From positions 2,852,001-2,916,000 of the forward strand of contig NC_015957.1 in assembly GCF_000147815.2 (NCBI RefSeq): a DNA stretch of 64,000 nucleotides, written 5' to 3'. Below, piece by piece: positions 40,413 to 48,604 of this stretch. The DNA is from Streptomyces violaceusniger Tu 4113. Its GTDB lineage: Bacteria; Actinomycetota; Actinomycetes; Streptomycetales; Streptomycetaceae. The notes beneath the pieces are model-generated. The model searched no databases and had not been told where the DNA came from. It saw nothing but the letters and a program-made list of their open reading frames with translations. Both the position numbers and the translations under genes were made by a program. Numbering within the stretch: the first letter of the stretch is position 1; every line of letters starts with the position of its first letter.

Positions 40413-41354
40413 TTGACGGGCCGGGCCCAGGCGGCGTTCGAGTCGCCCGGCCACCCCTGGGCACCGCTCTCGGGTGATGTCCAGGAAGGCCGCCAGCACG
40501 GGGGAGCGGTCCTGGGCTCGGAACGACATCACCAGTTCCGGCAACTCCACCCGCGGGCTCACCTCGCACACCCGGACGTCCGGCCGCGCCGCCACCCGCA
40601 GACACGCCGGGCCGAGCCCCACCCCGACCCCGCACGAGGCCAGCCCGATGATGGTGTGCGCATCCCACGCCTCGGTGACGCCACCGGCCCGCTCGGGCGC
40701 CTCGGTGCCCTCGTCCAGCAGTGTGGTCAGCCAGGCGGCGACCGTCGGCTCCTCGTCCGCGGGCGCCACGATCAGATGCTGCCCCCTGAGCTGCTCGACG
40801 CTCACCTTGGACTGCCCGGCGAACGGATGGGCGGCGCCGACGACCGCCACCAGATGGTCCCGGCCGACCGTGACCGACACCAGATCCTCGGCACCCGCGC
40901 CCCGGGGCGCACCGCGCCCGATGGCGATGTCCAGCTCGCCCGCGAGCAGCGCCGCCGTGGACCGGCGCGTCGACATCTCCTGCAGCCCCAGCCGCACCTC
41001 GGGGCGGTCCCGGATGAACTGGCTCAGCACGGACGGCAGCAGTTCCAGCAGCGCCGAGCCGATGAAGCCGAGCCGCAGCCGCCCCGTCTCGCCCCGGGCG
41101 GCCCGGCCCGCGTCCGATACGGCGGCCGACATCTCGGCCAGTGCCCGGCGAGCCCTGGCCAGGAACGCCTCACCCGCGGCGGTCGGGAACACCCCACGCG
41201 CCGTACGGTCGAAGAGCCGCGCGCCCAGCTCCCGCTCCAGCGCCGCGATCTGCTGGGACAGCGGAGGCTGCGCGATCCCGAGGGCGGCGGCCGCCCGTCC
41301 GAAGTGCTGATGCTCGGCCACCGCCAGGGCGTACCGCAGATGTCGTGACTCCAT
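40392..41354 (-). CDS. LysR-family transcriptional regulator
   Basis: A 320-residue LysR protein. Residues 1-60 form the HTH (LRYALAVAEHQHFGRAAAAL, IAQPPLSQQIAALERELGAR), as in the BenM/CatM-like group; the effector domain follows (GRLRLGFIGSALLELLPSVL, LDIAIGRGAPRG). The ATG at 41354 gives the standard start MESRHLRYALAV. It is divergent from an alpha/beta-hydrolase gene with a 100-base gap that holds an inverted repeat, so it probably controls that gene. The last six residues and the stop are encoded by an intergenic repeat. Confidence 0.92.
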   Translation of the reverse strand: MESRHLRYALAVAEHQHFGRAAAALGIAQPPLSQQIAALERELGARLFDRTARGVFPTAAGEAFLARARRALAEMSAAVSDAGRAARGETGRLRLGFIGSALLELLPSVLSQFIRDRPEVRLGLQEMSTRRSTAALLAGELDIAIGRGAPRGAGAEDLVSVTVGRDHLVAVVGAAHPFAGQSKVSVEQLRGQHLIVAPADEEPTVAAWLTTLLDEGTEAPERAGGVTEAWDAHTIIGLASCGVGVGLGPACLRVAARPDVRVCEVSPRVELPELVMSFRAQDRSPVLAAFLDITRERCPGVAGRLERRLGPARQCSPSGD

Positions 41355-41372
41355 CGGACCCAGGATATCCGA

Positions 41373-41395
41373 GCCGATATTCAAGAGATATCGGC
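41373..41395. promoter_or_regulatory. Inverted repeat between LysR and hydrolase genes
   Basis: GCCGATAT (41373-41380) and ATATCGGC (41388-41395) are exact inverses around seven bases. The site starts 19 bases before the LysR start codon and has the ATAT-N7-ATAT layout (T-N11-A) expected for LysR operators. Confidence 0.5.
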
Positions 41396-41454
41396 GGCGG
41401 GGTTGTCAGATATGGCGGTGGATAACGCCGGGCCGTGGCGGTGGACTGTCCTCC

Positions 41455-42366
41455 ATGAGTGCCATGAGCCCCCCGACGCCCTCGGGCGATTCCCACCCCG
41501 TGAGCGATGCCCACCCCGGCCTCGCCCCCTCCGGCACCGTGTTCGTGCTGGTCCACGGCGCCTGGCACGCCTCCTGGCAGTGGGCGTCCACCCAGCGCGC
41601 CCTGGCCCGGCTCGGCGCGGCGAGCCTCGCCGTCGATCTGCCCGGGCACGGCTTCGAGGCACCGTTGCCCTCGGGCCACCACCTCCCCGGCCAGCCGGGT
41701 TTCGCCACCGAGAAGTCGGCGCTGGCCGGGCTGACCCTGGAGGAGTGCGCCGGGGCCGTCGTCGCCGCGCTGCGATCGGTGCGCCGGTATCCGAAGGTCG
41801 CCCTGGTCTCGCACAGCGCCGGTGGCGCCTCGGCGTCCCTGGCCGCGGAGCGGGCCCCCGAGCTCGTCGACGAGCTGATCCATCTGTCGTCCTTCGTCCC
41901 CGCCGGGCGCCCCCGCTTCGCCGACTATCTGGCGGCCCCCGAGCAGACCGCGACCGTACGGGGGCAGGGGCTGATGCTGGGCGACCCGGAGGCCATCGGC
42001 GCGTTCCGGATCAATCCGTTCTCGGCCGATCCGGCGTACGTGGAGGAGCTGCGGCTGACCTACTACCACGATGTCCCGGCCGGGTCCTTCGCCCGCTGGT
42101 ACCACGCCCTGAGCCCGGATCTGCCCTTCGCGGTGCCGACCACTCCGATCGCCCTGACCCGGGAGCGGTGGGGCCGGATCCCGCGCACCTTCATCCGGTG
42201 CACCGAGGACTGGGCGTGCACCCCCGCGATGCAGGATCTGATGATCGCGGAGGCCGACGCGGCCATGCCGGACCAGCCCTTCACCGTGCGGTCGCTGCCG
42301 GGCAGCCATTCGCCGTTCGCCGCCCGCCCCGAGGAGCTCGCCGCCGCGCTCACCGGCGGCGAATGA
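41455..42366 (+). CDS. Alpha/beta-hydrolase (esterase-like)
   Basis: A 303-residue alpha/beta-hydrolase. FVLVHGAWHASWQW carries the oxyanion-hole HG, VSHSAGGASASL holds the nucleophile Ser (G/S-x-S-x-G form HSAGG), and LPGSHSPFAARPEEL near the C-terminus has the catalytic His. The plant-type salicylate/acetone-cyanohydrin lyase-like esterases share this plan. No signal peptide is clear, although the first 27 residues are extra and Pro/Ser-rich. Substrate unknown; the divergent LysR gene may respond to it. Confidence 0.9.
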   Translation: MSAMSPPTPSGDSHPVSDAHPGLAPSGTVFVLVHGAWHASWQWASTQRALARLGAASLAVDLPGHGFEAPLPSGHHLPGQPGFATEKSALAGLTLEECAGAVVAALRSVRRYPKVALVSHSAGGASASLAAERAPELVDELIHLSSFVPAGRPRFADYLAAPEQTATVRGQGLMLGDPEAIGAFRINPFSADPAYVEELRLTYYHDVPAGSFARWYHALSPDLPFAVPTTPIALTRERWGRIPRTFIRCTEDWACTPAMQDLMIAEADAAMPDQPFTVRSLPGSHSPFAARPEELAAALTGGE

Positions 42367-42436
42367 CCACCACCGGTGCCCCGGGGCGGCCGGTCACCGC
42401 GCCGCCCCGGGCCCGCTCAGCCCACTTCACAGTCGC

Positions 42437-42880
42437 CCGCAGCCCGCAGCCCGCAGCCCGCAGCCTGCGCCCGAGGCCTGCGCCTGCAGTCCGCGCCCGA
42501 GGCCTGCGCCTGCAGTCCGCGCCCGAGGCCCGCGCCCGAGGCCCGCGCCCGAGGCCCGCGCCCGAGGCCTGCGCCTGCAGTCCGCGCCTGCAGCCTGCGC
42601 CCGAGGCCCGTGCCTGCAGTCCGCGCCTGCAGCCTGCGCCCGAGGCCCGTGCCTGCAGTCCGCGCCTGCAGCCTGCGCCCGAGGCCCGTGCCTGCAGTCC
42701 GCGCCTGCAGCCTGCGCCCGAGGCCTGCGCCTGCAGTCCGCGCCTGCAGCCTGCGCCCGAGGCCTGCGCCTGCAGTCCGCGCCCGAGGCCCGCGCCCGAG
42801 GCCCGCGCCCGAGGCCCGCGCCCGAGGCCCGCGCCCGCAGTCCGCGCCTGCAGTCCACGCTCGCAGCCCGCTGCACACTC
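42437..42880. repeat. 39-base tandem repeats (CTGCAG/CCCGAGG units)
   Basis: A block of 13-, 26- and 39-base higher-order units. Exact 39-base steps are seen at 42601, 42640, 42679, 42718 and 42757, each with GTGCCTGCAGTCCGCGCCTG followed by CAGCCTGCGCCCGAGG. The unit is a multiple of three with no stops, so several frames read through on both strands, but none has a start signal. It lies between the converging hydrolase and MerR genes and reaches the MerR stop codon. Confidence 0.8.
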
Positions 42881-42886
42881 CGCCGC

Positions 42887-43627
42887 TCAGTCCGCGTCCT
42901 GCCCGTACCAGGCCCGCAGCTCGTGCTTCATCGACCGCTGGAACGCGATCACCAGGGCCTCCACCACCAGCGGCTGCATATCGGCCGACAGCGACTTCTT
43001 CGCCCGCACCCGCTCCGGTCCGCTCCCGGACTCGTGATCGCGCTCGGGCCCCCACACGTCCCGGAACAGCCGGCTGAGCTCGCGCGCCGCGGAGCGGGTG
43101 TGTTCCAGGACGACCGTATGGGCCGTGCGTATCGTCTCCATCTCGATCGGCACGTCCAGCAGCCGCAGCCCCAGAGGGAGCACCTTGGGGTCGATCCGGA
43201 AGCGGTCCGGGTCGGCGGTGCGCTCCAAGGCGTCCAGTGCGGCCAGCCGGTCGATGTCCTCGTCCGTGAGTTCCCGCCCGGCCCGCCGGTCCAACTGTTC
43301 GCGGGTCGTCTCCTCGGGGGCGTCCGGGCCCCAGGAGGCGACCAGGGCCCGGTGGAGCGCCAGATCGTCCTCGCTCAGATCCGGTGGCAATTGCCTCAAA
43401 TAGCGCTCGATGGCGGACAGGGTCATGCCGTGGCGCTGCAACTGTTCGATCAGCGCGAGCCGGGAGAGGTGCTCGGGGCCGTAGTGGCCGACCCGGCGCG
43501 GGCCGAGCACCGGCGGCGGAAGCAGTCCGCGGGTGCTGTAGAAGCGCACGGTGCGCACCGTCACCCCGGCGCGGGCCGCCAGTTCATCGACGGTGAGGGT
43601 GGGTTCCTCGGTGCCGGGGGTGGTCAT
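42887..43627 (-). CDS. MerR-family transcriptional regulator
   Basis: A 246-residue MerR-type regulator. Residues about 10-75 are the DNA-binding domain (LTVDELAARAGVTVRTVRFY, STRGLLPPP, RRVGHYGPEHLSRLALIEQL). The C-terminal 150 residues are helical and charged and not a known metal or drug-binding type (only simple E/R-rich helices and a final AWYGQDAD). No Cys is present, so metal sensing is unlikely. It diverges from the GH2 beta-galactosidase gene (217-base gap), which may be its target. Confidence 0.9.
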   Translation of the reverse strand: MTTPGTEEPTLTVDELAARAGVTVRTVRFYSTRGLLPPPVLGPRRVGHYGPEHLSRLALIEQLQRHGMTLSAIERYLRQLPPDLSEDDLALHRALVASWGPDAPEETTREQLDRRAGRELTDEDIDRLAALDALERTADPDRFRIDPKVLPLGLRLLDVPIEMETIRTAHTVVLEHTRSAARELSRLFRDVWGPERDHESGSGPERVRAKKSLSADMQPLVVEALVIAFQRSMKHELRAWYGQDAD

Positions 43628-43761
43628 CGCCCGTGCCTCGCTCTCCGCGTCGTCCTGCTCCGTCGGGCCGCTGCCCGATCGGGTGCATCAGTATTGCTGT
43701 CGCAGCACCGCTGTGAAACCTTCCGCCGCCACTGGCTCAACACCGGGATCAGCACGACCTG

Positions 43762-43790
43762 TTGACGATCTCTTTACCGATGAATAGCGT
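43762..43790 (+). promoter_or_regulatory. Promoter of the GH2 gene
   Basis: TTGACG (43762-43767) and TAGCGT (43785-43790) are 17 bases apart, a good vegetative promoter. The start site would be near 43797, giving a leader of about 48 bases before the TTG start. Confidence 0.5.
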
Positions 43791-43844
43791 GCCTCGCTGT
43801 TCAGCTGTGTTGGTTTTCTTCCGAATCTGTGAGGTGGGGTCGGA

Positions 43845-46800
43845 TTGAGCTCGGAACGCGGCAGATATGGGATACGGCGACTGATCGGGGCGGTGCTCGC
43901 CATGACCACCGCTGTCGGCCTCGGTCTCACGGCCGCGGACACGGCCGTCGGGAGGTCGTCGGACGCGGGCAAGTTCCCCGCCGATGTGCATACGTACCTC
44001 GAGGACCCGGAGCGGACCGGCGAGGGCCAGGAACCCCCGCACACCCGGCTGCGGCCGGACGGGCCCGACCGCGCGGCCTGGGAGCGCAGCCTGGACGGAT
44101 CCTGGCGGTTCGCGATGGCCGACCGGCCGGAGGACGCCCCGAGCGGCTTCTGGAAGGACGGCTACGACGCCTCGGCGTGGCAGCGCGTCCAGGTCCCGCA
44201 CACCTGGCAGACCGACGACCTCGACCATCCGGTGTTCCGCAACGTCCAGAGCGAGGTGGCGCCGGACGATCCGCCCAAGGTGCCCCGTGACACCAATCCG
44301 ACCGGGGCGTACGTCCGGGACATCACGGTACCCCGGAACTGGGACGGGCGCCGGCAGGTGATCCGCTTCGACGGGGTCACCTCCGGCTGGTTCCTGTGGA
44401 TCAACGGCCACTACGTCGGCTACGACCAGGGCGGCTATGTCCCCGCCGAGTTCGATGTGACCGACTATCTGCGTCCCGGCGCCACCAACCGGATCGCCGT
44501 CCAGGTGCACCGCTGGAGCGCGGGATCGTATCTGGAGGACTACGACCAGTGGCGCTACGCGGGCATCTTCCGCTCCGTATCGCTGTACTCCACGCCCACG
44601 ACCCGCATGGAGGACGCGTACGTCACCACCGATCTCGACGCCTCCTACCGGGACGCCACGCTGCGCACCGAAGTGGACATCGCGCGCACCGGAAGCGACA
44701 AGAGCGGACCCCATCACGTCACCGGTGTGCTCTACGACCCCAAGGGGCGTGAGGTACGGCGGCTGACGGCCGAGGAGAACGCCGGGAAGGCCGAGCTGAC
44801 CGGGCAGATCGCCAACCCGGCCAAATGGTCCGACGAGACGCCGAACCTCTATGCGCTGGTGCTCACCCTGCGCGATCCGGGCGGCAAGGCGATCCAGTCC
44901 GTGCGCCAGAGCGTCGGATTCCGTGAGATCGAGGTCAAGGACAAGCAGCTCACGCTCAACGGCAAGCGCATCCTGATCCGCGGCGTCAACCGCGCCGAAA
45001 CCGACCCGACCACCGGGCGCCATGCCACCCGCGCCCGGATGGAACAGGACGTCCGGCTGATGAAGCGGCTGAACGTGAACGCGATCCGCACCTCCCACTA
45101 CCCCTCGGACCCGTATCTCTACGAACTCGCCGACCGCGAGGGCATCCTGATCGACGACGAGATGGAGGTCGAGACCCACAGCCACGAGAACTGCCCGGAC
45201 GACTGCCTGGCCGAGCGCCCCGAATGGCAGAAGGCGTTCCTGGAGCGTCACCAGGGCATGGTGGAGCGCGACAAGAACCACCCCAGCGTCATCATGTGGG
45301 ACACCGGAAACGAGGCCGGGCTGGGCAAGGCGCACTACGCGATGGCGAAGTGGACCCGGGCGAACGAGCCCACCCGCCCGCTCTACCACCAGTCCAACAG
45401 CCCCGACGGCGACGCGCCCTACGCGGACATCGCCGGACCCCGCTACCCGACCCCGGCTTCCCTCGAAGCCAAGGCCAAGACCTTCACCAAGCCCATCGTG
45501 ATGGGCGAGTACGCCCACGCCATGGGCAACAGCCTCGGCAACTTCCGCGAGTTCTGGGAGGTGATGCGCGCCTACCCGAATGCCCAGGGCGGCTTCATCT
45601 GGGACTGGGCCGAGCAGAACATCCGGCGTCCGCTGATCACCACCCCCGACTCCTCCGGCAACGACATCGCCGCCTCACTCTCCGGCAAGCCCAAGGTGGT
45701 CGACGGGTACGGCGGGAAGGGCAAGGCGCTGTATCTGTCCGGGCTGGACGACTTCGTCGAGATCTACCGCGATCCGAAGCTCGACCTCACCGGTACCGCC
45801 GTCACCCTCGACGCCCGCGTCAAACCGGCCGAGCCCTGGACCGGGGACTTCACCATCGTCAGCAAGGGCGACCAGTACGTCCTGCGGATGAAGGACAAGG
45901 ACACCCTCGAATTCACCATCACCAGCGGCGGCAAGCCCCGTACCGTCACCGCCCCCGTGCCCGACGGCTGGACCGGCGCCTGGCACCGGGTCACCGGCAC
46001 CTACGACGGCACCGCGCTGCGCCTCTATGCCGACGGTAAGGAGCTCGCCGAGACCGCGTGGAGCGGCCGTATCGACTACACCGGCTTCGACCTCGGCGTC
46101 GGCCGGAACAACGACACCATGGAGGACGGCTGGACCGGCCGGACCGCCAAGGGCACCATCGACCAGGTCCGGGTCTACGACACCGCGCTCGGCGCGGAGC
46201 CGCTCGCCCAGGACCAGGACCCCCGGGGCGACGCCCTGATCGCGCTCGACTTCGACGACTTCACCCGTAAGGGCAGCTACCTCTCCTACGGGCTCTATGA
46301 ATCCGGTGTGGACGGCCTGGTCACCGCCGACCGCGACCCGGAGCCGGAGACCGCCCAGCTCGCCTGGGTGCAGGCCCCGATCCGGATCACCGACCCGGGC
46401 GGTGAGGGCGCCCGCACCGGCAAGGTGAAGGTCACCAATGAGCGCGCCTTCACCGGCACCGAGGATCTCGCCCTGCGCTGGACGGTGACCGAGGGCGCGC
46501 GGACCGTCGCGAGCGGCACCCGCGCCCTGGACGTCGGGCCCGGCGAGAGCGCCACGGTCCGGCTCCCGGCCCCGCCCGCCAACCCCGGGGGCTATGAGCG
46601 CCATCTGACCGTGCGGGCCGTCACGGCGCACTCCACCGACTGGGCCAAGGCCGGGCATGTGGTGTCCTTCGGCCAGTTCGCGGTCGGTGGCGACAAGGTG
46701 CCCGAGCCCGCTCCCGCCCCGGCCGCAGGCGGGCGAGCCAAGGCCGTCGAGCGCGGCGACACCGTGCGGGTCGGCGGCGAGGACTTCCAGTACACCTTCG

Positions 46801-47642
46801 GCAAGAAGGAGGGCACGCTCACCTCGATGCGCGTGGCGGGCCGCGAACTGCTCCGCTCCGGCCCCGAACTGGACGCCTGGCGCGCCCCGATCAGCAATGA
46901 GCGCTCCGACTGGGGCACCGCCGAGGGCAAGCGCTGGCGGACCCTGGGCCTTGACCGGCTGCGCACCACCGTCGACGGGGTCGAGGTGACCCCCGGCGAC
47001 GACGGCACGGTCACCGTCACCGTCCGCTCCACGGCCGCCGCGCCCGATGTGACCGGCGCGTCCTTCGACCAGACCGTGGCCTACCGGGTCGACGGCGCGG
47101 GCCAGGTCCGGATCCGGCATCAGGTCGAGGCGCGCGGCGACTTCCGCACCCTGTCCTATCTGCCCAGGATCGGTCTCCAGCTCAAGGTGCCCGAGCGGTA
47201 CGGCACCTTCCGGTGGTACGGGCGCGGACCGGTGGAGAACTTCAACGACCGTAAGGACGGCACGCCCATGGGCGTCTGGTCCTCCTCGGTCGAGGACCAG
47301 TACGTCGAGTATCTGAAGCCCCAGGACCACGGCAACCACGACGATGTGCGCTGGGCGTCCCTCACCGACCGCGGCGGTGCCGGACTGCTGGTCTCCGGCG
47401 ATCTGGAGACGGGCGCCGGCGCGTACGACGAACTCGACCGCGCCGCCTATCCGCACTTCCTCAAGCGCAACGACGGCTGGAACACCCTGCACGCCGACCA
47501 CGCCGTCACCGGCGCCGGCGACACCCCCAACCCGGTGCGCGACCAGTACCGGGTGAAGGCCGACAGCGCCTATGACTACACGCTCACCCTGCGCCCGCTC
47601 AGCGGCGGCGCGGGGGCGCACACTGGAACAGAAGGGAAGTAA
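43845..47642 (+). CDS. Secreted GH2 beta-galactosidase with LamG insert
   Basis: A 1265-residue secreted enzyme. After a signal peptide (residues 1 to about 36) come the GH2 sugar-binding, immunoglobulin-like and TIM-barrel domains. Acid/base Glu490 lies in WDTGNEAGLG and nucleophile Glu555 in VMGEYAHAMGN, both intact. A LamG-type jelly roll follows at about residues 630-790 (LYLSGLDDFVEIYRD, ADGKELAETAWSGRIDYTGF), before the domain-4 linker and the C-terminal beta-galactosidase small-chain domain (GRGPVENFNDRK). The start is TTG at 43845 with GAGGTGGGG close by. It should release galactose from extracellular oligosaccharides, with the LamG part as a candidate carbohydrate-binding module. Confidence 0.93.
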   Translation: MSSERGRYGIRRLIGAVLAMTTAVGLGLTAADTAVGRSSDAGKFPADVHTYLEDPERTGEGQEPPHTRLRPDGPDRAAWERSLDGSWRFAMADRPEDAPSGFWKDGYDASAWQRVQVPHTWQTDDLDHPVFRNVQSEVAPDDPPKVPRDTNPTGAYVRDITVPRNWDGRRQVIRFDGVTSGWFLWINGHYVGYDQGGYVPAEFDVTDYLRPGATNRIAVQVHRWSAGSYLEDYDQWRYAGIFRSVSLYSTPTTRMEDAYVTTDLDASYRDATLRTEVDIARTGSDKSGPHHVTGVLYDPKGREVRRLTAEENAGKAELTGQIANPAKWSDETPNLYALVLTLRDPGGKAIQSVRQSVGFREIEVKDKQLTLNGKRILIRGVNRAETDPTTGRHATRARMEQDVRLMKRLNVNAIRTSHYPSDPYLYELADREGILIDDEMEVETHSHENCPDDCLAERPEWQKAFLERHQGMVERDKNHPSVIMWDTGNEAGLGKAHYAMAKWTRANEPTRPLYHQSNSPDGDAPYADIAGPRYPTPASLEAKAKTFTKPIVMGEYAHAMGNSLGNFREFWEVMRAYPNAQGGFIWDWAEQNIRRPLITTPDSSGNDIAASLSGKPKVVDGYGGKGKALYLSGLDDFVEIYRDPKLDLTGTAVTLDARVKPAEPWTGDFTIVSKGDQYVLRMKDKDTLEFTITSGGKPRTVTAPVPDGWTGAWHRVTGTYDGTALRLYADGKELAETAWSGRIDYTGFDLGVGRNNDTMEDGWTGRTAKGTIDQVRVYDTALGAEPLAQDQDPRGDALIALDFDDFTRKGSYLSYGLYESGVDGLVTADRDPEPETAQLAWVQAPIRITDPGGEGARTGKVKVTNERAFTGTEDLALRWTVTEGARTVASGTRALDVGPGESATVRLPAPPANPGGYERHLTVRAVTAHSTDWAKAGHVVSFGQFAVGGDKVPEPAPAPAAGGRAKAVERGDTVRVGGEDFQYTFGKKEGTLTSMRVAGRELLRSGPELDAWRAPISNERSDWGTAEGKRWRTLGLDRLRTTVDGVEVTPGDDGTVTVTVRSTAAAPDVTGASFDQTVAYRVDGAGQVRIRHQVEARGDFRTLSYLPRIGLQLKVPERYGTFRWYGRGPVENFNDRKDGTPMGVWSSSVEDQYVEYLKPQDHGNHDDVRWASLTDRGGAGLLVSGDLETGAGAYDELDRAAYPHFLKRNDGWNTLHADHAVTGAGDTPNPVRDQYRVKADSAYDYTLTLRPLSGGAGAHTGTEGK

Positions 47643-47661
47643 CCGCACCACCGATGGTTCC

Positions 47662-48522
47662 ATGAGCACGCAGCGCCCCCGCCGCCCCACCGAAGGCCAC
47701 GACCCGCCGCCTGCCGGCGGCATCCTGTGGGCCGTGGCGGGGGAGCTGCGCAGCCTGCTCGCCCTGCCGGCCGCGATGACCATGCAGGTGGCACATCCGG
47801 CCGTCGGGGCGGGCGTGGACCAGTACTCCGTCTTCCGCACCGACCCCTGGGGGCGCGGCGAGCGCTCCCTGCGGTCGGTGCAGCTATGGGTGTACGGCGG
47901 GGCGCAGGCCGAGGCGGAGGGCCGCCGGCTGCGCAGGCTCCACGCGTCCATCCAGGGCGTCGACGCGCACGGCGGCCCGTACCGCGCGCTGGACCCGCCC
48001 GTCTACGCCTGGGTGCACGCCACCGGCTATCCGGTCTATCTGCGCGCCCAGCGCTATCTGGGAACCCGCCCCTTCACCGCCGCCGAGGAGCGGCAGCTCT
48101 ACCGGGAATGGCTGCGGATCGGACGGGTGCTGGGCATCGACGACCGCGAGATGCCGGGATCCGTCGAGGAGTTCTGGCCCTACTACCGCACGATGGTGCG
48201 CGAATGGCTGGAACCGACCGTCGTCGCCCGTGAACTGGCCGCGCCCGACGCGCCCGTCCCTCCACCGGGTCCGCTGCCGCCGCGGCTGCTGTGGCCGCTG
48301 CTGCGCCCGCTGTTCACCCGCTTCCGCGCGTTCCTCACCGTCGGGCTGATGCCGCCGGACGCCCGGGAGGCGATCGGGCTGGGGTGGACGCGGGGGCAGG
48401 AGCGGCGGCTGCGGTGGTTCGGGAGGGTCGTCCGGGTCGTGGTCCCGCTGCTGCCCGAGCGGCTGCGCTATCTGCCCATCGCGCGTGAGGCCCGGCGCCG
48501 AGCCCGCGCCGGACGGCCGTGA
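47662..48522 (+). CDS. Oxygenase MpaB-like (DUF2236) protein
   Basis: A 286-residue MpaB/DUF2236-family protein. Family features are LLALPAAMTMQVAHPAVGAG with the conserved His, the WGRGERSLRSVQLWVYGG segment, AWVHATGYPVYLRAQ, and EEFWPYYRTMVREWL. Characterised relatives are haem-containing oxygenases (rubber oxygenase Lcp and fungal MpaB), but most bacterial members have no known substrate. It starts 20 bases after the GH2 stop without a clear ribosome binding site. No signal peptide is visible. Confidence 0.88.
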   Translation: MSTQRPRRPTEGHDPPPAGGILWAVAGELRSLLALPAAMTMQVAHPAVGAGVDQYSVFRTDPWGRGERSLRSVQLWVYGGAQAEAEGRRLRRLHASIQGVDAHGGPYRALDPPVYAWVHATGYPVYLRAQRYLGTRPFTAAEERQLYREWLRIGRVLGIDDREMPGSVEEFWPYYRTMVREWLEPTVVARELAAPDAPVPPPGPLPPRLLWPLLRPLFTRFRAFLTVGLMPPDAREAIGLGWTRGQERRLRWFGRVVRVVVPLLPERLRYLPIAREARRRARAGRP

Positions 48523-48564
48523 CCAGGGGATATGCCGAGCGCCATCGCATCACGGCGGCTCCGG

Positions 48565-48596
48565 ACCCCGGCCGGGGCGGAAGACCCGGCCGGGGT
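48565..48596. terminator. Strong bidirectional terminator hairpin
   Basis: ACCCCGGCCGGG (48565-48576) and CCCGGCCGGGGT (48585-48596) form a perfect 12-base-pair stem with an 8-base loop, followed by TTTC. It lies between the converging MpaB-like and M1 peptidase genes. Confidence 0.8.
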
Positions 48597-48604
48597 TTCG
48601 GGGC

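Noticed and set aside
42376..43077. Proline/arginine-rich open frames over the 39-base repeats
   Set aside because: Repeat unit is a multiple of three without stops. The frames run into MerR coding sequence in the wrong frame and lack start signals.
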